From assembly GCA_038226665.1 (NCBI GenBank), contig JBBRQI010000009.1, positions 35,004 to 99,003 of the forward strand: a stretch of DNA of 64,000 bases. Direction: 5' to 3'. This document shows positions 36,917 through 44,930 of this stretch, one piece after another (the first letter of the stretch is position 1; each line of letters opens with the position of its first letter). The position numbers and the translations under genes are program-made. The notes below the pieces were generated by a model. That model saw only the letters and a list, made by a program, of their open reading frames with translations, was not told where the DNA came from and made no database searches. Source of the DNA: SZAS-103 sp038226665 (GTDB lineage Bacteria; Pseudomonadota; Gammaproteobacteria; Xanthomonadales; Xanthomonadaceae).

Positions 36917-37375
36917 ATGGCCAACCGGGACTATTTTGCAGAGCTCTATGTTGCTGGCTTGATGGGCGATGCTGGCTGGGCGATTTACTTTCCGAAGCGT
37001 GACGTTGGTTTCGATTTCATTGCTTCGAAAAAGATCGCCGACGAGATCTTAATACGCCCTGTGCAGGTCAAGGGGCGGTATCCAAGCGCGGTGAAAACCG
37101 ACAAGCCTGCCTACGGCTATATCGGCGCACTGACGCAGACCCATCGGGATATGGCGTTGGTGTTGCCGTATTTTCCTACGGACGTTGCTGGCGTTGCGCC
37201 GCTATTGATTGCATTCATGCCTCGCAATCAAATTCGCATGCAAACAAGCAAGGGATTTGCCTGCCAGCCTGCAAGGTTCATTGAAGGCAAAGCAGTTCCG
37301 AGACGATCCTTTCAGAAATACTTCGGCACCAGCGGCTTGTTGCTCATGCAAGACGGAAATTGGGGCCGCGCCTAA
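36917..37375 (+). CDS. Putative PD-(D/E)XK nuclease-like protein inserted before dnaG
   Basis: A 152-residue protein not assigned to a named family. Its first 60 residues follow the restriction-endonuclease-like pattern: an early Glu (YFAELYVAG), GWAIYFPKRD, then GFDFIAS with Asp33 and VQVKGRYP with Gln49 and Lys51. This is the D-(E/Q)xK spacing of small PD-(D/E)XK enzymes, related in style to DUF4365 and intron-associated nucleases. There is no signal peptide or membrane span. Its GC content is 43-53% in three counted 60-base blocks, well below its neighbours. Its stop codon overlaps the dnaG start (TAATG), so dnaG translation may depend on it. Nuclease activity is an inference. Confidence 0.7.
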   Translation: MANRDYFAELYVAGLMGDAGWAIYFPKRDVGFDFIASKKIADEILIRPVQVKGRYPSAVKTDKPAYGYIGALTQTHRDMALVLPYFPTDVAGVAPLLIAFMPRNQIRMQTSKGFACQPARFIEGKAVPRRSFQKYFGTSGLLLMQDGNWGRA

Positions 37376-39174
37376 TGGCTCGCATCCCCGACGCCTTTAT
37401 CGACGACCTGCTCGCGCGCACCGACTTGGTCGAGGTGATCGGCGCGCGCGTGCCGTTGAAGCGACAGGGACGCGAGTATTCGGCGCGGTGTCCGTTCCAC
37501 GACGAGCGCTCGCCGTCGTTCACGGTGTCGCCGACCAAGCAGTTCTACCACTGCTTCGGCTGCGGCGCGCACGGAACCGCGATTTCGTTCCTGATGAATT
37601 ACGACCGCCTCGAATTCCTCGATGCCGTCGAGGAACTGGCCAAGCGCGCGGGCGTCGAGGTTCCGAAGGACACCTTCCAGCGCAATGCCAGCGGCGAAAC
37701 GATCGACCTGTACGCGGCGCTCGATTCGGCAGCGCAGTTTTTCCGCACGCAACTCGATGCGAACCCGAAGGCGCAAGACTATCTGCGGCGGCGCGGCGTC
37801 GATGTGGAGAACCAAACGCGTTTCGGCATCGGCTATGCGCCGGATGGCTGGGACATATTGAAGAACGCACTTGGCACCGACGAGCGTCGACTGCGCTTGC
37901 TCGAAAGCGCGGGGATGTTCTCGAAGAGTGATTCGGGCCGCGCGTACGACAAGTTCCGCAGCCGGGTGATGTTTCCGATCCACGATCGCCGCGGGCGCGT
38001 GATCGCGTTCGGTGGGCGCGTGCTGGAAGAGAAAAAAGATGGATCGCCGTCTGCTGATCCCGGCGCGCAGGAAGCACGCAAAGACCACTCGCCCAAATAC
38101 CTCAACTCGCCGGAAACCGCGCTGTTCCACAAGGGCCGCGAACTGTACGGCTTGTGGCAGGTGCGCCAGGCGCACTCGAAGATCGAGCGGTTGATCGTGG
38201 TCGAGGGCTACATGGATGTCGTCGCGCTATTCCAGTTCGGCGTGACGCAAGCGGTCGCGACACTTGGCACCGCGACAACTCCCGACCATGCGGAACTGCT
38301 GTTTCGGAACGCGGCTGACGTGGTGTTCTGTTTCGACGGCGACAAGGCCGGGCGCGGCGCGGCGTGGAAGGCGCTCGAATCCGCGCTGCCGCGCATGCGC
38401 GACGGCCGTCAAGCGTTCTTCCTGTTCCTGCCCGAAGGCGAAGATCCCGATTCGATCGTGCGCAAGGATGGCGCGGCGGGTTTTGAGGCGCGGCTGCAGC
38501 ATGCGATACCGCTGTCGGAATTCCTGTTCACCGAACTCGGCAAGGACGTCAACCTCGGCACGCTCGATGGGCGTGCGCGCCTGGCCGAACGCGCGCGACC
38601 CTTGCTCGCGCAAATTCCCGATGGCGCGTTCCGCGACCTCATGCACGCGCGATTGACCGAGATAGCCGGTGTCGGCGCAGCGACTGCGAAACCTATAGCG
38701 CAGGCAAGTCAATCGTCACAACCACATAGGGTCCAGCAAGGCAGTTTGGTGCGAAGTGCGATCAGATTATTGCTGCAAGAAACTGACCTTGCCCAAACGA
38801 CACCGTGGCCACCATTGTTCGCGGCTCTACGGCAACCCGGTATTGGATTGCTTGTGGAATTGATTGCGTTAGTGCGCGAACGCCCACAACTGACTACCGG
38901 AGCACTGCTCGAACATATGGCCGACCGCGAAGAGATTGCAGCGCTGCAGAAGCTTGCACTGCAAGCTCTCCCTGGTGAAAGCACAGTCTGGCGCAAAGAA
39001 TGGCGTCATGCACTTGAACAGCTAGATGAGCAAACAATTCAGCAACGTGCTGATGACTTAAAGGCAAAGCAGGCTGAGTCGGGATTGTCAGATGAAGAAA
39101 GAGATGAGCTACGTGAATTGATGTTGTTGTTCGCGCAACGAATCAGAAAAGGAAAGGATAAGTTTTCGCACTAG
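37375..39174 (+). CDS. dnaG: DNA primase
   Basis: Synthesises RNA primers for replication. The 599-residue protein has the N-terminal CHC2 zinc finger (CPFHDE...HCFGCG, residues ~39-64), the RNA polymerase core with the TOPRIM motif VVEGYMDVVAL and the aspartates of FCFDGDKAGRGAAW, and a C-terminal helicase-interaction domain from about residue 440. That last domain is encoded by noticeably AT-richer DNA than the rest. The start at 37375 overlaps the upstream stop by one base. The expected rpoD is not downstream; instead the stop codon overlaps that of the convergent ctaB gene within CTAG. Confidence 0.95.
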   Translation: MARIPDAFIDDLLARTDLVEVIGARVPLKRQGREYSARCPFHDERSPSFTVSPTKQFYHCFGCGAHGTAISFLMNYDRLEFLDAVEELAKRAGVEVPKDTFQRNASGETIDLYAALDSAAQFFRTQLDANPKAQDYLRRRGVDVENQTRFGIGYAPDGWDILKNALGTDERRLRLLESAGMFSKSDSGRAYDKFRSRVMFPIHDRRGRVIAFGGRVLEEKKDGSPSADPGAQEARKDHSPKYLNSPETALFHKGRELYGLWQVRQAHSKIERLIVVEGYMDVVALFQFGVTQAVATLGTATTPDHAELLFRNAADVVFCFDGDKAGRGAAWKALESALPRMRDGRQAFFLFLPEGEDPDSIVRKDGAAGFEARLQHAIPLSEFLFTELGKDVNLGTLDGRARLAERARPLLAQIPDGAFRDLMHARLTEIAGVGAATAKPIAQASQSSQPHRVQQGSLVRSAIRLLLQETDLAQTTPWPPLFAALRQPGIGLLVELIALVRERPQLTTGALLEHMADREEIAALQKLALQALPGESTVWRKEWRHALEQLDEQTIQQRADDLKAKQAESGLSDEERDELRELMLLFAQRIRKGKDKFSH

Positions 39175-40109
39175 CCAACGCGCTGCCACACAAACGCAGC
39201 TACATCCGTCTGCGGCAACAACCAATGGTCGGCCAGCAGGAACGCGAACAACGCCATCAGGTACACGATCGAGAAGTGGAACATCTGCATCGCGAACAAT
39301 TCGCCGGGCGGATTCAGCATGCGAATCGCGTAGTACAGGAAGACCGCATTGAGCACCAGCGCACCGCCGAGGTAGAACGCGCCGCTCATTCCGGTCGCCC
39401 ACGGCAGCACGGTCACCACGAACAGCAGTACCGTGTAAAAGAGAATCTGCCAGCGCGTATATTCGACGCCATGTGTGACCGGCAGCATCGGCACCATCGC
39501 GCGCGCGTAATCCTCGCGGCGGAAGATCGCGAGCGCCCAGAAATGCGGTGGCGTCCACACGAAGATGATCAGTACCAGCAACAATGCGTCGCGATGCAGT
39601 TCGCCGGTGATCGCGACCCAGCCCAATGCGGGCGGTGCTGCGCCCGCGAGGCCACCGATCACGATATTCTGCGGCGTCGCGCGTTTGAGGAAAACGGTGT
39701 AGATCACCGCGTAGCCGATCATCGATGCGAACGTGAGGATCGCGGTCAGCCAGTTCACCCAGACCGCGAGGATCGTCATCGACAGCGCCGCGAGGACCAG
39801 CGCGAAAACCAGCGCTTTCTTCGGCGTGATCTGCCCGACCACGATCGGCCGCCACGAGGTGCGCGTCATCTTCGCATCAATGCGCGCATCCAGTAGCTGG
39901 TTGATCGCCGCCGCGGATGCCGCAGCCAGCCAGATGCCGAGGAATCCGAGCAATGCTTCACGCAATGGCGGCAGTTGCGGCGGCGGAATCGGCATGCCGA
40001 ATGGCGGATCGACGCGCGCGAGCAACATGCCGACGAACGCGGTGAACACGATGAGCGCGACCACGCGCGGTTTCGTGAGTTGCCAGTATTGGCGCGCGAC
40101 GGAACTCAT
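39171..40109 (-). CDS. ctaB: Protoheme IX farnesyltransferase (heme O synthase)
   Basis: UbiA-family membrane enzyme that adds a farnesyl group to heme b, giving heme o for the terminal oxidase. The 312-residue protein has about nine membrane spans and the polyprenyl-diphosphate motifs NQLLDARIDAKMTRT and, in the second loop, YTRWQ/REDYARAMVPMLP. It is the last gene of the cytochrome oxidase run, and its ATG overlaps the ctaA stop by 4 bp. Together with CtaA it supplies heme a. Confidence 0.95.
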   Translation of the reverse strand: MSSVARQYWQLTKPRVVALIVFTAFVGMLLARVDPPFGMPIPPPQLPPLREALLGFLGIWLAAASAAAINQLLDARIDAKMTRTSWRPIVVGQITPKKALVFALVLAALSMTILAVWVNWLTAILTFASMIGYAVIYTVFLKRATPQNIVIGGLAGAAPPALGWVAITGELHRDALLLVLIIFVWTPPHFWALAIFRREDYARAMVPMLPVTHGVEYTRWQILFYTVLLFVVTVLPWATGMSGAFYLGGALVLNAVFLYYAIRMLNPPGELFAMQMFHFSIVYLMALFAFLLADHWLLPQTDVAAFVWQRVG

Positions 40110-41299
40110 GTCGGCGCGGAGCCTGCATCGTCCGGCTCACGCAAGCGCGCGAGCAATGTCACCAGCACGAACAGCAACAGCGCAGCGCCAGCGTTGTGCG
40201 CGACCGCGATCGGCAGCGGCAACGCGAATATCACGTTGCTGATGCCGAGCGCGATCTGCGCCACCAGTAACAGCAGCAGGGCAGAACCCCAGAATCGCAA
40301 GCCGGGCGTGCGAAGCACGCGGATTCCGACGACCGTGAAATGCCCGAACACGAGGAACGCCATCACGCGATGACTGAGCTGGATCGCGACGCGCGCCGGA
40401 TTGTCGAGCACGCCTCCCGAGTAGTCGAGGCCGAATCCGCGCAACAGCACGAATGCCTGGCGGAAATCGCTAGCGGGCCACCACTGGTCTAGGCATTTCG
40501 GGAAATCGGTACCGCAAGCCCACGCGGCGTAGTTGGAACTCGTCCAGCCGCCAAGGGCGACCTGCACGACCAACAGCCCGAATCCGATCCACAAGAGATA
40601 GCGCAGGCGCGCCGCGCCGGCGAGCGTGAGCCACGCGTCGGGTGTCGCGCGCCATGCCATCGCGGTAAGCAACGCGAACGTCGCGAGACCGCCGAGCAAA
40701 TGGCTCAGCACCACGATCGGCATGACGAGCCAGGTCACGGTCCATTGGCCGAGCAACGCCTGGAACACGACCATCGCCAGCGTGAGCGCGGCCAGGCGCG
40801 CAAAGTCCGGCGGCGCATTCGCTGCCGTTTCCGAGTTCGATGAGCGTGCATTCGACCAGATCAGCGCAGCCGCGATCAGCAGCACTTCGCCGATCGCCGC
40901 GAACATGCCGGCGATCATGTGCGAGCCATTGACGTAGAAAGGAATCGAGACCGCGACGAACACGCTCGCGCCAACAACAATCGCGGTGCCGCGCGGCCGC
41001 TTGCGCGCCGCGAGGAGTGCGATCACCAACACCAGCACGCCGAGCGTTCCGGCCAGCATGCGATGCACCTGTTCGCGCCAGTCCTTGTTCGCTTCCACCG
41101 GGCGACCGGGGAATGCATGGTTCGCCTGCGCGACATCCTGCGTCTGCGTGGGCCACGACGCATGCCCGTAGCAGGTCGGCCAGTCGGGACAACTCAAGCC
41201 CGCATTCGACAGCCGCACGAATGCACCGAACACGATCACGCACAGCGCAAACGCAGCGGCCAGCCATGCAAGCCGATGGAAATGGCGGTGTGCATTCAT
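40106..41299 (-). CDS. ctaA: Heme A synthase (COX15/CtaA family)
   Basis: Multi-span membrane protein of 397 residues that oxidises the C8 methyl of heme o to give heme a. Conserved pieces are VRLSNAGLSCPDWPTCYG in the first loop, EQVHRMLAGTLG with the heme-binding His, LSHLLGG, QVALGGWTSSNYAAWAC and QLSHRVMAFL. The ATG at 41299 overlaps the stop of the SCO-like gene (ATGA), consistent with coupled translation. The long open frame upstream of it is not coding. Confidence 0.95.
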   Translation of the reverse strand: MNAHRHFHRLAWLAAAFALCVIVFGAFVRLSNAGLSCPDWPTCYGHASWPTQTQDVAQANHAFPGRPVEANKDWREQVHRMLAGTLGVLVLVIALLAARKRPRGTAIVVGASVFVAVSIPFYVNGSHMIAGMFAAIGEVLLIAAALIWSNARSSNSETAANAPPDFARLAALTLAMVVFQALLGQWTVTWLVMPIVVLSHLLGGLATFALLTAMAWRATPDAWLTLAGAARLRYLLWIGFGLLVVQVALGGWTSSNYAAWACGTDFPKCLDQWWPASDFRQAFVLLRGFGLDYSGGVLDNPARVAIQLSHRVMAFLVFGHFTVVGIRVLRTPGLRFWGSALLLLLVAQIALGISNVIFALPLPIAVAHNAGAALLLFVLVTLLARLREPDDAGSAPT

Positions 41300-41907
41300 C
41301 CGCTGACGCCGCCAGTCACCAATTGGGTGAGATCGCGGCGCAAATCGCGCGGATTGAAACCTGGCGCATAGCGCAGGATCAGGTAACCGCTGGGATCGAC
41401 CACATACACCGGAATTGCGTCGGCGCGTGCGGCATCCGGCACGCGCGCGGCGAACGTTGGATCGGCGCTGAGCGTTACGAGCGTGCGGAAGCTTGCGTGC
41501 GGCGGCGCGCCGATCCACAGCACCTGCACGTTGCCGGCATTGTTGCCGAGGCCAACCCAAATCCGCCGCAGCTTGTCTGCGAGCTCTTCGCACGCCGCGC
41601 CGCAATTCGCCGGGGGCGCGACCAGCACGCGCCAGACGTGATCCTCGTGATGCCATTCGAAAGCGCTGCCATCGGCGCGGGCGAAGCGCACATCGCGCAG
41701 GTCGCGCGCCGGGTGCAACAGCTCGCCATAATTTTTTGTGTGCTGTGGCTGCCAGCCGGTGTAGTACAGGTACAACGCGGCCGCGAACGGCGCTGCGAAC
41801 ATCGCGGCAATCAGCAACAGGACCAGCCGCGAGCGCGTGCGTGCAGTCAGCGAAGGCGAAGTCGGAATGGGCGAACCCGGAGTTGGCGAAAGCGGCGGCG
41901 TGGACAT
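41296..41907 (-). CDS. SCO-like membrane-anchored thioredoxin-fold protein
   Basis: A 203-residue protein with a proline/serine-rich N-terminus, one membrane anchor (residues ~28-49) and a periplasmic domain. A CxxxC motif (Cys102-Gly-Ala-Ala-Cys106) follows a beta strand (VWRVLVAPP), and the region PVYVVDPSGYLILRYAPGF matches the late strand of SCO1/SenC copper chaperones. No clear counterpart of the distal copper-binding histidine of SCO is visible. The place between SURF1 and CtaA, with overlaps at both ends, argues for a role in oxidase assembly. Confidence 0.75.
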   Translation of the reverse strand: MSTPPLSPTPGSPIPTSPSLTARTRSRLVLLLIAAMFAAPFAAALYLYYTGWQPQHTKNYGELLHPARDLRDVRFARADGSAFEWHHEDHVWRVLVAPPANCGAACEELADKLRRIWVGLGNNAGNVQVLWIGAPPHASFRTLVTLSADPTFAARVPDAARADAIPVYVVDPSGYLILRYAPGFNPRDLRRDLTQLVTGGVSG

Positions 41908-42653
41908 CAGGATTCTTTCTTGTCGGGTTTTCGGCGGGAAACGACGATGCTCGCGATCAGCAGCCCGGCAGCCATCGCGAACCATTGCACAGCGTAACCG
42001 CGATGTTGCTCGGGCGGCAGTGTGCCGCTCAGCACGTCAAGGTCGCGCGCGTAGCCGAGCTTGAGAGCCGGATCGAGGCGCAGCACGCGCGGCGCAAGTC
42101 CATTCGGCAATGCGAATACTTGCGCGACCTGCGACGGATCAAGGCGCATCAGCAGCAGCGTTCCATCCGGCTGACGTTGCACGGCACCGGCACCGAGGCT
42201 GATTCCCGCCGCGGGCGGCGGCGCGAGCAAACCTTCGACACGCAGGGCTCCATCCAGCAGCGGTTCCGCAGGCAGCTTGCGATCGGCAGGCAATGCCCGC
42301 CAGCCAAGTTCAACCAGCAGCGCATGCTTTGCGGTGTCGGCCTGGAACAAGCGATACACGCGCACGCCACTGCGACCGTCGCGGCTCTGGTTGTCCAGCA
42401 AGACCACCGGTAACGGCAGGAAATGGCCACTGCCAGCCGTCCACGTGTAATCGTTGTCGCCTGGCGCGGACATTGGCGCATCGCTCGCAGCAGCCAGTGG
42501 TTCGGCCTTGCGCGCAGCGACGATGTGCTGGCTGTGCGCAAGCAACGCATCCTTGTACCTGGCGCGATCCAGCTGCCAGAAACCCAGGCGCACGAACCCG
42601 GCGACGCACGCCAGCGCGAGCAGCCATAGCAGGCCGCGTTTCACCCGCGCCAC
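41907..42653 (-). CDS. SURF1-family cytochrome oxidase assembly protein
   Basis: A 248-residue protein with the two-anchor layout of SURF1/Shy1: one membrane span near the N-terminus (LLWLLALACVAGFVRLGFWQLDRA) and one near the C-terminus (GYAVQWFAMAAGLLIASIVV). The large domain between them faces the periplasm. It helps insert heme a into subunit I. The start codon of the next gene shares a base with its stop (TGATG). It begins the promoter-proximal side of the SURF1-SCO-like-ctaA-ctaB unit. Confidence 0.92.
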   Translation of the reverse strand: MARVKRGLLWLLALACVAGFVRLGFWQLDRARYKDALLAHSQHIVAARKAEPLAAASDAPMSAPGDNDYTWTAGSGHFLPLPVVLLDNQSRDGRSGVRVYRLFQADTAKHALLVELGWRALPADRKLPAEPLLDGALRVEGLLAPPPAAGISLGAGAVQRQPDGTLLLMRLDPSQVAQVFALPNGLAPRVLRLDPALKLGYARDLDVLSGTLPPEQHRGYAVQWFAMAAGLLIASIVVSRRKPDKKES

Positions 42654-42739
42654 TCCCCTGCGCGGATCACCACGCGTATCGCCGGTCGCATATATCCGCG
42701 CGATAATGCGGGCCTGACGGCGATCAACGGACCCAGGCC

Positions 42740-42949
42740 ATGTTGCAGAAACTCCTCATCATTGCGTTCCTCGTGGTCATCGTTTACAACCTCGGCGCGG
42801 GCCTGTACTACATGATGGTCGACAAGGGCGAGAACGATCGCATGGTGCGCTCGCTGACCTGGCGCATTGGCCTGTCGGTCGTGCTGATCCTGATCATCGG
42901 CATCGGCATCTGGACCGGCTGGATCCAGCCGCACAACGTCGGCAATTGA
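42740..42949 (+). CDS. Twin-transmembrane protein, DUF2909 family
   Basis: A 69-residue protein of two membrane spans separated by a charged loop (VDKGENDRMVRSLTWR), beginning MLQKLLIIAFLVVIVYNLGAG. It matches the DUF2909 family that accompanies cytochrome oxidase genes in beta- and gammaproteobacteria. It is the only plus-strand gene inside this block, divergent from SURF1 and convergent with ctaE. Role unknown, possibly oxidase assembly. Confidence 0.85.
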   Translation: MLQKLLIIAFLVVIVYNLGAGLYYMMVDKGENDRMVRSLTWRIGLSVVLILIIGIGIWTGWIQPHNVGN

Positions 42950-42982
42950 TCGATTGCGCGTTTGCGACTCCTTCAATGCAAA

Positions 42983-43001
42983 GGGCCGGCAATGCCGGCC
43001 C
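42983..43001. terminator. Hairpin between DUF2909 and ctaE 3' ends
   Basis: Stem GGGCCGGC / GCCGGCCC with loop AAT lies between two convergent genes. On the minus strand it is followed by only TTT, so its strength as a terminator is uncertain. Confidence 0.6.
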
Positions 43002-43023
43002 CCGCGGCCACTGCAGCGTCGCG

Positions 43024-43902
43024 TTACAGGACGTAGACGAAAACGAACAACCCGAGCCACACCACGTCGACGAAGTGCCAGTACCACGCGACGGCTTCGA
43101 ACGCGAAGTGGTGATCCTTGGTGAAATGGCCGCTCGCGCAGCGAAACCAGATCACCGACAGCATGATTGCGCCAAGCGTTACGTGCATGCCGTGGAAACC
43201 GGTGAGCATGAAGAACGTCGAACCGTACACGCCTGAGCCCAGGGTCAGGTTGAGCTTGGTGTAGGCCTCGATGTATTCGTGCGCCTGGAACCACAGGAAG
43301 CTCGCACCGAGCAGGATGGTCGCGCCGAGCCAGATCAGCAGCTGCTTGCGGTTGCCAGCGCGCAAGGCATGGTGCGCGATCGTGATGGTCACGCCGGACG
43401 AGAGCAGGATCAGCGTGTTGAGCAACGGCACGCCCCATGCGGGGATGGTCTCGAAGTGGCCGCCGATCGAGCCCGGCCCATTGGTCGGCCATGCCGCGTC
43501 GTAGCCATTCCACAGCACGTTGTTGGTCGCGATGCCCTTGCCTTCGCCGCCGAGCCACGGCACCGACAGCATGCGTGCGTAGAACAGCGCGCCGAAGAAT
43601 GCGGCGAAGAACATCACCTCCGAGAAGATGAACCACAGCATGCCCATGCGGAACGACACGTCGACCTGCTTGCTGTAGAGCTTGCGCAGGCTTTCACTGA
43701 TCACGTCGGCGAACCAGCCGAACAGGGTGCCGATCATCAAGGCGAGGCCGGTGAAGAACACCCACTTGCCCCACTCGTTGTCGTTCATCCAGTTGGCGAC
43801 GCCGAACATGGTGGTGAACATCGCTACCGATCCATAGATCGGCCAGCGGCTGCCTTGCGGCACGAAATAGATGTCGCCGTCGAGGGTCTGCGTCTGCGCC
43901 AT
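43024..43902 (-). CDS. ctaE: Cytochrome c oxidase subunit III
   Basis: Membrane subunit of the aa3 oxidase, 292 residues with about seven spans. Recognised by the opening FVPQGSRWPIYGSVAMF, the stretch FRMGMLWFIFSEVMFFAAFFGALFYAR (given in part), TGFHGMHVTLGAI and the end AWYWHFVDVVWLGLFVFVYVL (in part). The conserved Glu in the EVMFF helix is present. It lies downstream of ctaG, and its end converges on the DUF2909 gene. Confidence 0.96.
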   Translation of the reverse strand: MAQTQTLDGDIYFVPQGSRWPIYGSVAMFTTMFGVANWMNDNEWGKWVFFTGLALMIGTLFGWFADVISESLRKLYSKQVDVSFRMGMLWFIFSEVMFFAAFFGALFYARMLSVPWLGGEGKGIATNNVLWNGYDAAWPTNGPGSIGGHFETIPAWGVPLLNTLILLSSGVTITIAHHALRAGNRKQLLIWLGATILLGASFLWFQAHEYIEAYTKLNLTLGSGVYGSTFFMLTGFHGMHVTLGAIMLSVIWFRCASGHFTKDHHFAFEAVAWYWHFVDVVWLGLFVFVYVL

Positions 43903-43935
43903 GTCTGTTCCTGATGGATCGCTGTTGTACGTTGT

Positions 43936-44622
43936 TTACGGCGCCAGCCTTGCGGCCAGCCCCTGGTTCGAAGCAGCCTGGCTCAATGCAGCCTGTTTCG
44001 GCGCCGCCAGCTTCGCGGTCGCCAGGTCGTTATTGTAGAACGTGTACGACAAGGTGAGGGTGTTCACGTCGGCCGGCAGCGCAGGATCGACGATGAAACG
44101 CACCGGCATCAGTTTCTGTTCGCCGGCCTGCAAGGTCTGTTGGGTGAAGCAGAAGCATTCGGTCTTGTTGAAGTATCGCGACGCATCCGACGGCGCGATC
44201 GAGGGCGCGGCATTGCCGACGATTGCATGGTCGGACTGGTTCTTCGCCCAATAAGTCGCTGCGTACAACTCGCCCGGATGCACCAGCATGCTGAGCTTGC
44301 TGGGATGGAATCCCCACGGCAACTCGGAATTGACGTTGCCGTCGAACTGCACGGTCACCGTGCGCTGCTCGTCGGCGTGCATGCCGACCACGCGCTGCTG
44401 CCCGGCCGGGCCTTCCTGCAACTTGATGCCGAGCACTTTCTCGCAGGCGATCCGGTACACCGGCACCAATGAGAACGTGAACACGAACGAGCCGACCAGC
44501 ACCAGCGCGATGCGCTTGACCAGCTTGCTGGTATCGGATGCGATCTTCGCTTCGGGCGCACGGTGGTCTTGCGCACCACCTTCCGGTGCGTCGCCTTGCG
44601 GTTCGCGGCCTTCGTCACTCAT
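43936..44622 (-). CDS. ctaG: Cytochrome c oxidase assembly protein CtaG/Cox11
   Basis: Copper chaperone that delivers Cu(B) to subunit I. The 228-residue protein has one membrane span (residues ~36-55), Cys60 just after it (YRIACEK), and the copper-binding CFCF motif with Cys156 and Cys158, followed by the VDPALPADVNTLTLSYTFYN strand. The start at 44622 overlaps the stop of the small upstream gene by 4 bp. The order ctaD-small protein-ctaG-ctaE is the usual one. Confidence 0.95.
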   Translation of the reverse strand: MSDEGREPQGDAPEGGAQDHRAPEAKIASDTSKLVKRIALVLVGSFVFTFSLVPVYRIACEKVLGIKLQEGPAGQQRVVGMHADEQRTVTVQFDGNVNSELPWGFHPSKLSMLVHPGELYAATYWAKNQSDHAIVGNAAPSIAPSDASRYFNKTECFCFTQQTLQAGEQKLMPVRFIVDPALPADVNTLTLSYTFYNNDLATAKLAAPKQAALSQAASNQGLAARLAP

Positions 44623-44750
44623 TTGCCCAGCACCGCGCGCAGGATGAAGCCGACGTACAGCGTCGCCGCGATCGCACCCAGCGTCCACGCCATGCGCAGA
44701 ACGCGTGCACGGCGTTGTTTCTGGTCAGTGGTGGCAGACTGCTGATTCAT
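44619..44750 (-). CDS. Small membrane protein of the cytochrome oxidase cluster
   Basis: A 43-residue protein: a polar, basic N-terminus (MNQQSATTDQKQRRARVLRM) then one membrane span ending VGFILRAVLGK. It resembles the 'cytochrome oxidase small assembly protein' entries found at this place between ctaD and ctaG. The overlap with ctaG (ATGA) supports it being translated. Confidence 0.78.
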   Translation of the reverse strand: MNQQSATTDQKQRRARVLRMAWTLGAIAATLYVGFILRAVLGK

Positions 44751-44903
44751 GCTTGACCTGTGCTTTCTGATATCAAATGTGCGGATGCATTCATTGAAAG
44801 TGCGGCCATGGATGGCCGCTGGTGAAGCTTGAAAATCGCGAGCCCACATCTCTCGCCCGAAAATCCGCTATCGCCGCGATCAAGGAAGATCGCATGAATA
44901 ACA

Positions 44904-44930
44904 GACGTGACCCACTCAGTGGGTCACGTC
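44904..44930. repeat. Perfect 12-bp palindrome spanning the ctaD stop codon
   Basis: GACGTGACCCAC and GTGGGTCACGTC flank a three-base loop that is the ctaD stop codon on the minus strand. The last four codons of ctaD (Asp-Val-Thr-His) form the 5' arm. There is no strong T-run after it, so it is either a stabilising or REP-like 3' structure or a factor-assisted terminator. Confidence 0.85.
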
